Origin: Neocallimastix lanati (nom. inval.) | Taxonomy: Eukaryota; Neocallimastigomycota; Neocallimastigomycetes; Neocallimastigales; Neocallimastigaceae | Direction: 5' to 3' | Length of the DNA: 57,500 nt | Assembly (NCBI GenBank): GCA_016946835.1 | Contig: JACVTC010000008.1 | Location: 1,867,501-1,925,000 of the forward strand | Shown here: in pieces, positions 33,701-44,667 of the stretch | Layout of the letters: each line of letters opens with the position of its first letter | How positions within the stretch are numbered: the stretch's first letter is position 1 | Notes under the pieces: generated by a model | What the model was told of the DNA's origin: nothing | What the model saw: only the letters and a program-made list of their open reading frames with translations | Databases searched by the model: none | Translations under genes and position numbers: made by a program

Positions 33701-33918
33701 AACAACATCGCCTTTATCATAATATATTTATATATTTCAATAAAAAAGATTATTAATTTCACAATATAATAAAATGAAATATATATATATATATAATTGT
33801 AACAGAAATTGAAATTAAGACCTTTCCATACAGAAATTGATAATTGATTCGAATCAAGATTATCAACATACTTCCCAATTAATTTATTTAATAGTGATGC
33901 TACAACTCCCTCAAACAT
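21967..33918 (-). CDS. VPS13: VPS13-type bridge lipid-transfer protein, 2,998 residues, 30 exons
   Basis: VPS13 forms a long hydrophobic groove that moves phospholipids between membranes at contact sites (ER, mitochondria, endosome/vacuole). The N-terminus reads M-F-E-G-V-V-A-S-L-L-N-K-L-I-G-K-Y-V, the chorein signature, followed by LRLRKDALNELDLPIDV, ISNIHIRYED and LEWFKYFGNCVLHEIHKK. The adaptor-binding (VAB) region in the 2,365-nt exon shows six repeats, each with its invariant Asn (ILRNRTG, ILRNRTN, EIENLLP, IIYNKSE, IIINNLED, KIINEYKD). The C-terminus has LIGNPVNLFNSISSGVYDIF, DRPQDIGIGIA, then G-K-G-L-S-V-A-T-M-D and a short PH-like tail. The summed exons (8,997 nt) are an exact multiple of three, and the length is typical for the family. 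The start is the chorein Met at 33918. Confidence 0.95.
21967..33918 (-). other. VPS13: Exon map of the VPS13 gene
   Basis: Exons in transcript order, given as low-high coordinates: 33822-33918, 33634-33711, 33424-33536, 33256-33352, 33038-33147, 32855-32956, 32701-32780, 32545-32607, 32316-32465, 32153-32222, 31929-32062, 31759-31858, 31585-31673, 31326-31424, 31013-31253, 30720-30915, 30341-30471, 30079-30259, 29734-29949, 28148-29626, 27089-28046, 24531-26895, 23194-24414, 23003-23110, 22864-22880, 22688-22775, 22530-22603, 22314-22455, 22146-22236, 21967-22073. All junctions are GT-AG and in phase. Exon 25 is only 17 nt. The donor of exon 16 runs directly into an AAT/ATT microsatellite (30570-30718). 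Confidence 0.85.
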
Positions 33919-34485
33919 TGAAAAAAAAAAAAAAAGTTTTAATAATAAAAAATAAAAAAAAGATTATGCTATGTAACAAAGTTTTATGTTTACTTTATTA
34001 CCAAAACACTTATATTTTTTTTTTAGCAAAAGAAGAGAATACACTTTATTAATTTATTTATTTATTATTAAATGGTATTAAAATATTAATTAAATAAATG
34101 AAAATTTATTAAAACTTATATATATATATACATTAAATCTTAACATATAAATAAAATTTTATTATATAACAAAATTAATTACTTTGAATGATGTAAATTA
34201 CACAAAATCAAAGTTTAATCATAAAATTATATAAAATTTTTAATTAAATAAAAAGACATTCTAACTGAAAAAAAAAACTTACTTCATATTTATTTATTTT
34301 ATTTTTTTAATAATATTTACATATTTTTAAATATTAATTAAAAAAATTTTTATTTTATTATTTAAATTCTATTTAACATTATCATAATAAAAAAAAAAAA
34401 AAAAAAAAAAAGGAAAAAAAAATTATGTTATATTTTTTATTAATATTATTTTAGTATTAATAAAATCAAATAAAAGCAGAATTAT
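33919..34485. other. Spacer between VPS13 start and TRM82 stop
   Basis: This 567-bp AT-rich spacer has an A tract at about 34389-34411 and no reading frame I can support. The VPS13 promoter and the TRM82 3' end must share it. No specific regulatory motif is recognisable. Confidence 0.6.
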
Positions 34486-36355
34486 TTATTCAATTTTTTG
34501 TCTTTTTTTCATATTTTCTTCTTCTTGTTGTGCTCTTTTAGCATCTAATACTTCTTTTCTTAAATTTTCAATTGTCATATACTTGGATATATCATTATTT
34601 TCACCTAAATTATTATTATTATTATTATTAGTAGTAGTACTAGTAGTAATAGTTATAGTAGTATTTGTAGTACAAAATTATTTAATGTTTCATACATTCA
34701 TCAGTATCTTCGAAGAATTCCAATTCTTTATCAGTTAAATATTCAACAGGTGAAAACTTTTTAAATATATTTAAATAAAACTCTAATTATAGCTTTATAT
34801 AAAATATTGACGTAATTATATTAATAAATACCTTAGATATAATATTAATTATATTTTTAGTTTTTGAGTCAACAAAATTTGTAATCCATAATCTACCAAT
34901 GTTATCAAAAGCCATATCTAAAATCATATTTTCAGTATCAATTGTATTTTTTATTTTCAATTTACCTTCAATAACATTAAAAAGAAATATTAGAGGTAAC
35001 CTATTATAAATTTAATAATATTTAATATTTTAATTTAAAATATATTAAATATTTAAAATTATAAATAATTATATTATTTTATACTTTTCGAAGCAAACTG
35101 CTATAAGATTTGATTTTGAATAACTTGTTATTTCTTTAACATTATATGATTCAATAGAATTTAAATTATTGTTCTATAAAAAATTAATTAATATAGTTAA
35201 TAAATTATGAATAAAAAAAAAAAATACATATATAATATATAACAATTTATTTGATTATAAATATATAACTTTAATTGCTTCTTCAATCAATGATTTAATA
35301 TCAATTTTTTGAATGATTTTAGCATTAATAAAATCCCATAAATACAAATAATCATCACCACCACCTGATAATAATAATTTATCATTATTTGGAATGAAAG
35401 TCATTTTTGAAATATATCTAAATTATTTAAAAAAATTTAATAATAAGTACTTATAATTCAAATTATCAATATTACTATAAACTTTTTTTGAAAAAAAAAA
35501 AAATATATATATATATATATATATTTAATAATTTATATGTTATAAATAAAAACTTATATAATTACTCTTTATGTCCTAAACAGTAATTACTAATAACATA
35601 TGTTTTAGGGTAATGGGTTATTCTTATTTTTTCATCTCTATCAGAAGTTAAAACGTACTTTTCATCACTTGATAATAATATATCAGTTAACATTGATACA
35701 TGTCCTAACATTAATTCACCTTCTTCAATTGAGCTATTAACTGTATATCTAAATGCAAAGTTATAAATATTAATAAATATACAAACCAACATTTTGAATA
35801 AATAATGACATATGTATTACCGATAAACATCACCAAAACCATCTGCTACCAAAATTTTCTTTCCATTTTTTTCAAAAATAATTGAATTTACTTTTTTTGG
35901 GGTATTTCTTTAAATGTTTAATTTATAAATAATAATATTTAAAATAAATTTCAAAATATTAATATTAAGTATTTGTATTTTTAAAAATATTAAAAATAAG
36001 TTTAAATTACTTTATTGATATGCATCTACCAATTTTAACATCCCAAAATTTTAATTTCTTATCATCTGAAGCTACAGCTAATACTGTTGCATCATTATTA
36101 AAAGCAATTGATCTTACGAATGAATTATTGTTTTCACCTTGAATTAACACAATAGTTTCATTTGTGCTATTAAAAAAAAAAAAAATCAATTACATAATTT
36201 TTTAATATAAATGTCTTTTTATATAAAGAAAACGAAATAAAATAAAATTTAATATTGATTCCATATTACCTTAAATTTTTTATTTTTATTTTATTATTGA
36301 AAACCAAAGCTATATGATCTTTAGAATATTTTATTATATGATAAGGAACCTTCAT
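34486..36355 (-). CDS. TRM82: TRM82/WDR4, WD-repeat subunit of the tRNA m7G46 methyltransferase, 358 residues
   Basis: Trm82/WDR4 is the non-catalytic partner that stabilises Trm8/METTL1, which methylates G46 in the tRNA variable loop. The diagnostic block is [20 protein letters not shown] followed by [13 protein letters not shown] and [12 protein letters not shown]. Other WD signatures are [15 protein letters not shown] and [15 protein letters not shown]. Exons: 36270-36355, 36011-36166, 35821-35907, 35576-35748, 35270-35417, 35095-35173, 34832-34999, 34696-34756, 34486-34604. The sum (1,077 nt) is a multiple of three. The last exon supplies a Lys/Glu-rich tail ([17 protein letters not shown]), as in family members. 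If the last intron is retained, the frame stops at 34682 instead and gives 323 residues. Start ATG is at 36353-36355. Confidence 0.93.
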
Positions 36356-36695
36356 TTCTATTATTTTTCTTTTTTTTTATAAAACTTAATAGACTTTTTT
36401 ACTTCGTAAAAAAATATATAATATACTGATTAAGAGCTTTTGAACCAATCATAACAAAATTAAATTTTTATAAATTTTATTTATTATATTAAAAATAAAT
36501 ATAAATATAAATTTATTAAAAAATATTTATTTTAAAAAAATATTTGAAAATGTATTAAAAATATTTTAATGTTTTTTTATATAACTATTCATATATTATA
36601 AATATTTAAATACTAATATTACTTTTATTATGAATTAATTCTTTTTAAAAAATGGTTACTTTAATTTAATTAAACTTTTTAAATAGAATATATTA
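36356..36695. promoter_or_regulatory. Shared divergent promoter region of TRM82 and KAT14
   Basis: The two start codons point away from each other across 340 bp. Both promoters must lie here or overlap the neighbouring 5' UTR. The sequence is almost pure A/T and I see no element I can name. The assignment rests on gene geometry only. Confidence 0.5.
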
Positions 36696-37959
36696 ATGTC
36701 GAAGTCAGAAAAGCTTTATTTAAATTTTCCATACAAAGTAATATATATATATATTGTTAATAAAATAAAATATATATTGTATTGTTATAAAATATATTAT
36801 TATGAATAAAATTAAAGAATTTTAAATTTTTTTTTTTTTTTTTTTTTGGAAGAAAATTAATTAAATAAATATATTATTATATAATATTAATAAGATTGAG
36901 GAATTACATTGGAATGAAAATCATACAAGAAATAAAGAGAATATTTATTGTTACTGCGGAAAAAATATTAAAGAGTAAATAAAGAAAACAACAAATATTT
37001 AATAAATTTATTATTATTAATTGTATTTTATGTGTATAATTATATATAATTAAGAAATGAATCATTTATAAAATGTCAAAAATGTGGACAATTATTTCAT
37101 TCAAGTAATTACTTAAATATTAATTTTAATAACTATAAATAAATAAATAAATAAACTTCTATAAATTCTTAAATATAAAATTATATATATATATATATAT
37201 TTTTTTTCTATTATTATGTTTTTATTTTCTTTATAGAATGTATTAAAACACTAAAACAACCTCATCTATTTGGTGACGTATATTATTATTTTAAATGTTC
37301 AGTTTGTAATAAAGGAAAAGAAATATATAAAAGAAACGATATTAGTTGGTAAATTTAACTTTTTTTTAATATTGGAATTTCTTTTTTTTTTTTTTTTTGT
37401 TTTAATTAAATATTATTTACTTAATTGTATATTTTTATACAATTTATATAGGATAACTTGTTTATATTTAGTAATTTATAATATAGTTAAAAGCAGGAAA
37501 GATAATAATATTAATAAAAATATTGAGAAAAATTATTATTGTCGATTTAAAGAAGATATATGTAATTATATTGATAATAACTGGGAATACTTTTTCCCTA
37601 ACAAATTTCGTAAGTATAATTATTTATATCAAAAAATATAATATTAATTTATATTGATATTAAAAGTAATTTAACATAAATAAAGGTCCTTTAGAATGGG
37701 TTAATATAATAAATAACACTCTTTTATCAAATCCAACTATATTTATATCAGAAACAAAAAGTAGTAATCACATTAAATAATAAATCATTAATAAATTTAC
37801 TTTTTGTTTTATAATTATTATTAAAATTTATTAAAAATGATTTTTTTTAGCATTAATTTAAATATATATATATCTTTATCATTTTATTAGATTGTTGGAC
37901 TTTAAAATCTTTTGATATAATTGAATTTGAAAAAAGTAAGAAACTATTATTTTAAAGGC

Positions 37960-38018
<59 letters not shown>

Positions 38019-41000
38019 TATATATATTAATATATAAATTAATAAATTCCTCAATTTAATATAAATATTATTTCAAATACAATAAATATCTAACAGGAGT
38101 AAGTAATGATGTTAATTCAAAATAATTCAAATATTGTTTTCATATTTGTTTGTTAATTTAAAATAACAATTGTTATATATTAAAATAATATAAAAAATTT
38201 TTGTTGTATTAACTTCAAAAAGAATAATAATCCAATGAAAAAAAAGGTTTGAAAATATAAATTTTAGCTTAAAATAATTATGAAAATATTTTTAATATAT
38301 TTTTTTGAATTATTTATAGAATCTATTAGACATTTATGATGATAAAAAATATGAACATTTGCCTATAAATTTAAAAAAAGTATTTGAGAATTACATAAAT
38401 TAAAATAATTAATGCATAAAAATATTTTTCTAATGTAAAATTTTAATAAATAATATTAATATAGAAAAGACGAATCTTAAGTGAAACTGAAAATATTAAC
38501 ACTAACGAACAAGAAAAAGTAAATGAAAATAAAAATAAAATATATATTTATTGTTGTTTTTATAATTTGATATATTATTATTATAATTATTATTATTAAT
38601 TGTATTAAAAAAAATTAAAATAAAAAAAAAAAATTATTTTAAATATTGTAATTATTAATATATATATATATTTATTTAATTATTTATTTATTTATTTTTT
38701 CATTATTATTATTAAAATTATTATTATTATTATTGTTGTTGTTATTATTATTGTTGTTATTATTATTGTTGTTATTATTATTGTTGTTATTATTATTGTT
38801 GTTATTATTATTATTATTATTGTTATTATTATTATTATTCACGAAGGAAATTCAAAAAAATGAAAAAGAACAAGATAAAAATAATTTATTTGATTATAAA
38901 ACTCTCAATGATTTAAATGATAATATTTCTTCAAAAACCAGTGAAGATCAATTAAGTAATGCAACCTTTACTATTTCATCATCAGAATTAACGAGTCTTT
39001 CTGAAATAGATCAATATTTAAGTAATAGTAGTGATGGTGAATATATGGAATTAATCAACAAAGAGTTAATGAAAGAAGAAAGGATAAATTTAAATGACAA
39101 CATCAAAAGCAATATAGATTCATATAATAATAAATATAATATAAATAAAAAAGATATTTATAAATTTAATACAAAAAATGGAGTTAAGAATGATTTAAAA
39201 TTAAACGAAAACCAAAAAAATGATAAAAATAACAAAAATAAAAGTAAAAAAGAATATGAAAGGAAGAAAGAAAATAAAAATTTACCGGGTTTATATAAAG
39301 AAGATAAAAATACAATAGAAAATACAAGTTTACCAGGATTAAATAAAGCTGACTGTGTTAAAGTCGAAATTGAAAATTTACCAATGTTAAATAAAAATAA
39401 TATTGAAGTAGAAAATAAGGGCGATTCCATATTGACAGAAAAATATGAAATTTTAATAAAAGATAAAGAAAAGCTTAAACAAAATGAAAATAGACTAGAT
39501 AATGAAAAAATTTTCAAAGAATATAAAAATATAATAGAAAAAAACGAAAAAATTAAAATAATAAAAAGGAATAACAATAAATTAGAAAATAAAATGGAAA
39601 ATAAATTAATAAAAATAGATAGTAATAAAATAGATAATTATAAAATAACAAGTGAAGAAAAAAATGAGTTATTTGAAAAAGATAATAATAAAGAAGAAAA
39701 TATAAGAGAACCAGGAATAAACAAAAATTGTATTAAATTGGAAAATAAAAATGAAAATTCTGAACTAATAAAAAATAGCAACAATAAAATGGAAACTGAT
39801 ATTAAAAGATTAAATAAAGAACAAAATAATAATAGCAAAGTTAAAACTGATGTTATTAAAAATAGTGAAATAAAAAATGATAATATAAAAAATAATAATA
39901 TAAAAAATGATGATATAAAAAATGATGATATAAAAAATGATAAAATAAAAAATGATAAAATAAAAAATGATAATATAATGAATGATGATATCAAAAATGA
40001 TAATATAATGAATGATAATATAAAAAATAATGATATAATAAATGATGATATAGAAAATGGTGATATAGAAAATGGTAATATAGAAAATGGTGATATAAAA
40101 AATAATGATATAAAAAATAATGATATAAAAAATAATGATATAAAAAATAATGATATAAAAAATAATGATATAAAAAATAATGAAAAAAAAAATAATGATA
40201 TAAAAAATAATGATATAAAAAATAATGATATAAAAAATAATGATATAAAAAATAATGATATAAAAAATAATGATATAAAAAATAATGATATAAAAAATAA
40301 TGATATAAAAAATAATGATATAAAAAATAATGATATAAAAAATAATGATATAAAAAATAATGATATAAAAAATAATGATATAAAAAATAATGATATAAGA
40401 ATCAATGATATAAAAATTAATTATATAAAAAATGATGATATTCTTAATAAAATAATTTTAATTAAAGAAGAATTAATTACTTCGGAAAAAGCGCGTGCAA
40501 TTGAAAATAATCAAAACCAAAACCTAAAACAAGATAATTTATTCATTAAAAGTTTTGATAAAATAACTGAAAATAACAAAGATTTATCTATAGAAGATTC
40601 TAATACATATTTCAATAAAGAAAAAAATGAAATTACCAATATTATGAATATTAAAGGAAAAAAAGAAAACAATAAAAATACAGAAAGAATAATAAATCAA
40701 AATAATATTATAAAAAGCAAAGATTCCTTTAATTCTCAATTAGCTTCTGAATCAACAACATCTTCATCATATACTTTATCAAGTCGTTCAATATCAGATT
40801 CATTAAGTTCAAAAACTGATATAACAGATGAATTCATAATTTCCTCATCTCATAATAAAATCAATAATAATGCTGATCTTTATAAGTATATAAGTTCAAT
40901 AAATACTTCAAGTCAAATTAATGAAAATGAAATAAATTCTAAAAATATTTTAAATAGTAAAGAATCTGATATATTCATATATAAAAACGAACAAAATAAA

Positions 41001-41936
41001 TTATTAAATAATGAATTGCAAGAAAATCAAAAAAAGCAATTTAAAAATAATAGTAATGATTATACTATTAAAAATAAAATTAATAATCAAATTTATTTTT
41101 CATTACAAAAGCAAAAAATTAATGATCTTGAAGAAAAAGAATATTCAAAAGTAAGATCATCAAATATATTGAGTCATCAAGTTAACAGAGGAAAAAATGA
41201 TACCATTATAGATAAAAATCAAGAAAATAATATTAATAAAATTAAAAGTGATAATAATGATTATAATAATAACAATAATAGCAACAATTTAAATTGTAAT
41301 AATAATAAAGATAATAAAGATAATAACATAATATTCAATTATACATATAATGAAAATAAAAATAATGACAATCAATTTAGTATTAGCGAAGAAAGTTCAT
41401 CCGAAATGACATTTGAACTTGAAAGAAATAGTTTTAAGCATACAGTTGATTATTCAGAATCTGATACTGATTTTAGTAGTAAAAGTAGCGATTCATTTAA
41501 AAATAGTAATGAAAATATTAGTAATAAAGGATTATCACATCCAATTAGAGGAGGAAAAGGTAAACAACCGAGAAAAGGAAAAGGTTTTTATTCAGGTTCG
41601 AAATCAGTCCTTCAAACTAATAATACAAAATTTGATGAATACCAATCAGATTATGAGTCAATATCGGATGATTCTTTCAATGAAGATTTAAATGAAAATA
41701 AAATTAAAAAGGTATCTATATATATATATATATATTAATCATAAATTTACTAAAATAATATAAAAATTTTTTCAAATATTTAAATTAGTTAAAAGATATA
41801 CCTATTATAAATCTTGAAAAAGAGAATTCAGTCATGAAGCAATTAAAGATTCATTTAAGTAGTTCTAAAATTGCCCGAAGAATATATAGAAAATTACAAA
41901 TAAGAAAAGTAACTTTAATATATATAAATTTTAGTT

Positions 41937-41973
<37 letters not shown>

Positions 41974-43102
41974 TACTAAATTTATATATATTGATAAAAT
42001 TCATAACAGATTAAGCGAACAACCCAAACCCCAATATTTAATATAGATAGATATATGAAAAATTATTTAGCATCCAAAGTAGAATTAAGTCCTATAAGTA
42101 ATATTAAATTTAAAAGGGTAAGCTTTAGAACAATTAATATTATATTAAAAAAAAATTGTAATAAAAATAATTTTATATTAAATTTTATTTAAATTTTTTT
42201 AGTATCAAATTATATCAGTTAAAAAAACCGAATATAAGAATTCCTTTAAATATCGTTTATTTGGTAAAAGCCTAGATTACAAACATTCATTGGACATTCC
42301 AATAATAAGCAAATATACAGGAATAAAGCTTATGCCATATATTTATAGAAACTACGACATGAAACCTCCAAAATTAAAGTTATTAGAAGATATTGTGACA
42401 TATTATAATAGGTAATATAATTATAAAATAACATAATTTCAAAATGATAATTAATATTAATTTAAATTAATCCAAAAGAAATAATCCAAAATGGATAAAA
42501 CCAAAATCTTCACCAATTGATTTTGTACATTTACAAAAAGAACATGTAAATACAGTTAATGAAATGCTTTGTCAAGCTTTTTGGCCAGGAATAAATGGTA
42601 TTTGTTGTTAAATACAATACTTTAATAAAAATAAAAAGTAAATTAAAAAAAAAAAAAATTATATTTTTATTATATATATTTATATATATTTATATATATA
42701 TATATATATATTTCCTTTCTTTCTTTCGCGTTTATTTGTTTGTTTATTTTTTTATTATAATAAATATTGATATTAATATTTTATTAATTAGTATCTGAAC
42801 AACTTATGTTTCCGGACTTTTCCATAATTGCCATGTATAAGCATCTAATTATAGGATGTGCTTTCATTACACCAGAAGCATATATAACATATATTTATGT
42901 ACGACCAGAATGGGGTAATTCAGGAATTGGAAAGTAATATAATTAATATTATATTTAATAATTAAATTTTATTTTTTATATTTATTATTAATAATTACTA
43001 ATTAATATTTTTTTTTTATATTAAATATATATTACAATTGAAAGATTTATGCTCTATTATTTAATTCAAGTAAGATAATTTAATTAAAATAATAGTTATA
43101 AA

Positions 43103-43148
<46 letters not shown>

Positions 43149-43152
43149 GTTA

Positions 43153-43188
<36 letters not shown>

Positions 43189-43389
43189 TTGATTGCTTAA
43201 TTAGTATAAAATTTTAAAATAAATATAAATTATATATACTAAGTTTTATAAATAATTATTAAAATTTATAAAAGTCATGCATAGGAAAAGATATCACATT
43301 GCATGTTTCAGCAAATAATAAAGCCATGGTAAAATATTATTCATATTTTTTAAATAGTATTACTATATTTATTAATTTATTTATTTATT

Positions 43390-43450
<61 letters not shown>

Positions 43451-43572
43451 AGCTATTATATCAGAAATTTGGATTTAAAGCAGAGGAATTTAATATGAAT
43501 TTTTATGAAAAATATCTTCCAGCTGATAGTATAGAATGCAAAAATGCCTTTTTATTACGATTAAGAAGATAA
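36696..43572 (+). CDS. KAT14: KAT14/ATAC2 (CSRP2BP)-like histone acetyltransferase with a large low-complexity insert, about 1,487 residues
   Basis: In animals KAT14 is the GNAT-fold subunit of the ATAC co-activator complex, in the nucleus. An N-terminal PHD-like zinc module is visible: C33-x-C35, C48-x2-C51, H56, C59, C78-x2-C81. A KAT14-type helical segment follows (FKEDICNYIDNNWEYFFPNK). The C-terminal third carries FKYRLFGKSLD, then the GNAT domain at about residues 1347-1487: FWPGINVSEQLMFPDFS, TYIYVRPEWGNSGIGKFM, GKDITLHVSANNKAMLLYQK, FGFKAEEFNM and the end CKNAFLLRLRR. Residues 235-1189 come from one 2,865-nt exon of Asn/Lys-rich low complexity with a pentapeptide repeat; human KAT14 is about half as long. 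The first substrate-loop position of the acetyl-CoA motif is Gly rather than Arg/Gln. Identity is firm for both ends. The junctions around 37936-38319 are the weakest part. Confidence 0.9.
38709..38840 (+). repeat. TTA/TTG minisatellite in a KAT14 intron
   Basis: Repeats of TTATTATTATTGTTG and related TTA units lie directly upstream of the acceptor of the 2,865-nt exon (38847). Read in frame it gives a false poly-Leu N-terminus. The acceptor AG at 38845-38846 and the continuous KAT14 frame place it in the intron. Confidence 0.85.
39862..40405 (+). repeat. 15-bp coding minisatellite encoding about 40 N-N-D-I-K pentapeptides
   Basis: Unit AATAATGATATAAAA. The 5' half is divergent (NDDIK, NDKIK, NDNIM, NGDIE). 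The 3' half, from about 40101, is nearly perfect NNDIK with one NNEKK interruption. It is wholly within the KAT14 exon, at about residues 573-755. The mirror frame on the minus strand gives an ISLFF repeat, which is a shadow. Confidence 0.95.
43105..43186 (+). repeat. (TTA)n microsatellite in a KAT14 intron
   Basis: About 80 bp of TTA triplets with two TTG interruptions, in the intron between exons 43045-43069 and 43275-43328. Confidence 0.9.
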
Positions 43573-44624
43573 TAAAATATGACTAAATATATTTAATTTA
43601 CATGATTAATATATATATTATTTTGTTTTATTTTCAATAATAAAATACCAATTAATTTAATAAATTTAGGTATTTTTTTTAAATAATATAATTTTCAATA
43701 ATTTAAAATATTTTAATTATGCTTTTTAAGTACTATAATATAAAATATTATTAATTTTATAGATTATATCACATTATATTATAAAATCAATACTATATCA
43801 GAATTATTAATTATATAATTGAATTTTAATATATATTATAAATATATTCTATATTCATTATTATTGTCCAAAAAATATTATAATTTAATATTCAGAGAAA
43901 TTTTAATTTTTTCTTATTTTTATTATTTTTGTTTTTTTGCTTTTTTGTTTTTTGTTTTTTATTATTGTATAATATATAAATATAATATCCAATGTATCAT
44001 ACAATTAATAAATTTTAAATATATAAGTTATAGATTACAACTTTTTTATGTTTAATATTATTTTTTATTGATTTAATTATTTTTATTGATTTCATTATTT
44101 TTATTGATTTTATTATTTTTATTGATTTTATTATTTCTATTGATTTTATTATTTTTATTGATTTTATTATTTCTATTGATTTTATTATTTTTTATTGATT
44201 TTATTATTTTTTATTGATTTTATTATTTTTATACCTCTTCTTTTTTTTCTATTGATTATATACAAAAAATATACATATATATGTAGTAGATCAGATAAAA
44301 TAATTAAAGTATATTTACAACGTAATAAAAAAAATATGTAATATTTATTAATAAAAATTATATAAATAAGCTTTATAGTATAAATGTATAAAAGATTATT
44401 TAATAAAATGTGGGCATTTTTTCTTTCGTAGTAAATTTGTTACGTTAATTTTGTTTTAAAATGAAAAACTAAATAATGAAAAATTAAATAAAAATTAAAA
44501 TTAATAATATATTAATCAAATCACTTTTTACGTTTTATATATCAATTTTTTGTATTTATTAAAAATTATTCTTAATTATTAATTTTATTATTGTTTATAT
44601 ACCTCAACTTTTTGTTGTAATGCA

Positions 44625-44667
<43 letters not shown>

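Larger units (their letters stand above)
36696..43572 (+). other. KAT14: Exon map of the KAT14-like gene
   Basis: Exons: 36696-36737, 36895-36974, 37055-37104, 37237-37348, 37452-37609, 37686-37760, 37891-37935, a putative 2-nt exon 38097-38098, 38223-38246, 38320-38379, 38465-38518, 38847-41711, 41789-41908, 42010-42117, 42203-42411, 42479-42597, 42792-42933, 43045-43069, 43275-43328, 43453-43572. The total is 4,464 nt, a multiple of three only when the 2-nt exon is included. The start is the first ATG, giving M-S-K-S-E-K. Confidence 0.75.

Noticed and set aside
23182-33918. Several separate proteins along the VPS13 interval
   Set aside because: Each frame is an exon or exon group of one gene. 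All junctions are in phase and the order matches VPS13 from chorein start to PH-like end.
38733-38846. Poly-Leu N-terminus on the large KAT14 frame
   Set aside because: It is a TTA/TTG repeat in the intron. The exon starts after AG at 38846 and is continuous with upstream KAT14 exons.
39638-40405. Minus-strand protein with ISLFF repeats
   Set aside because: It is the mirror of the N-N-D-I-K repeat in the KAT14 exon and has no family similarity.
39862-40405. CRISPR-like array of 15-bp direct repeats
   Set aside because: Units are contiguous without spacers, in frame and coding, in a eukaryotic gene.
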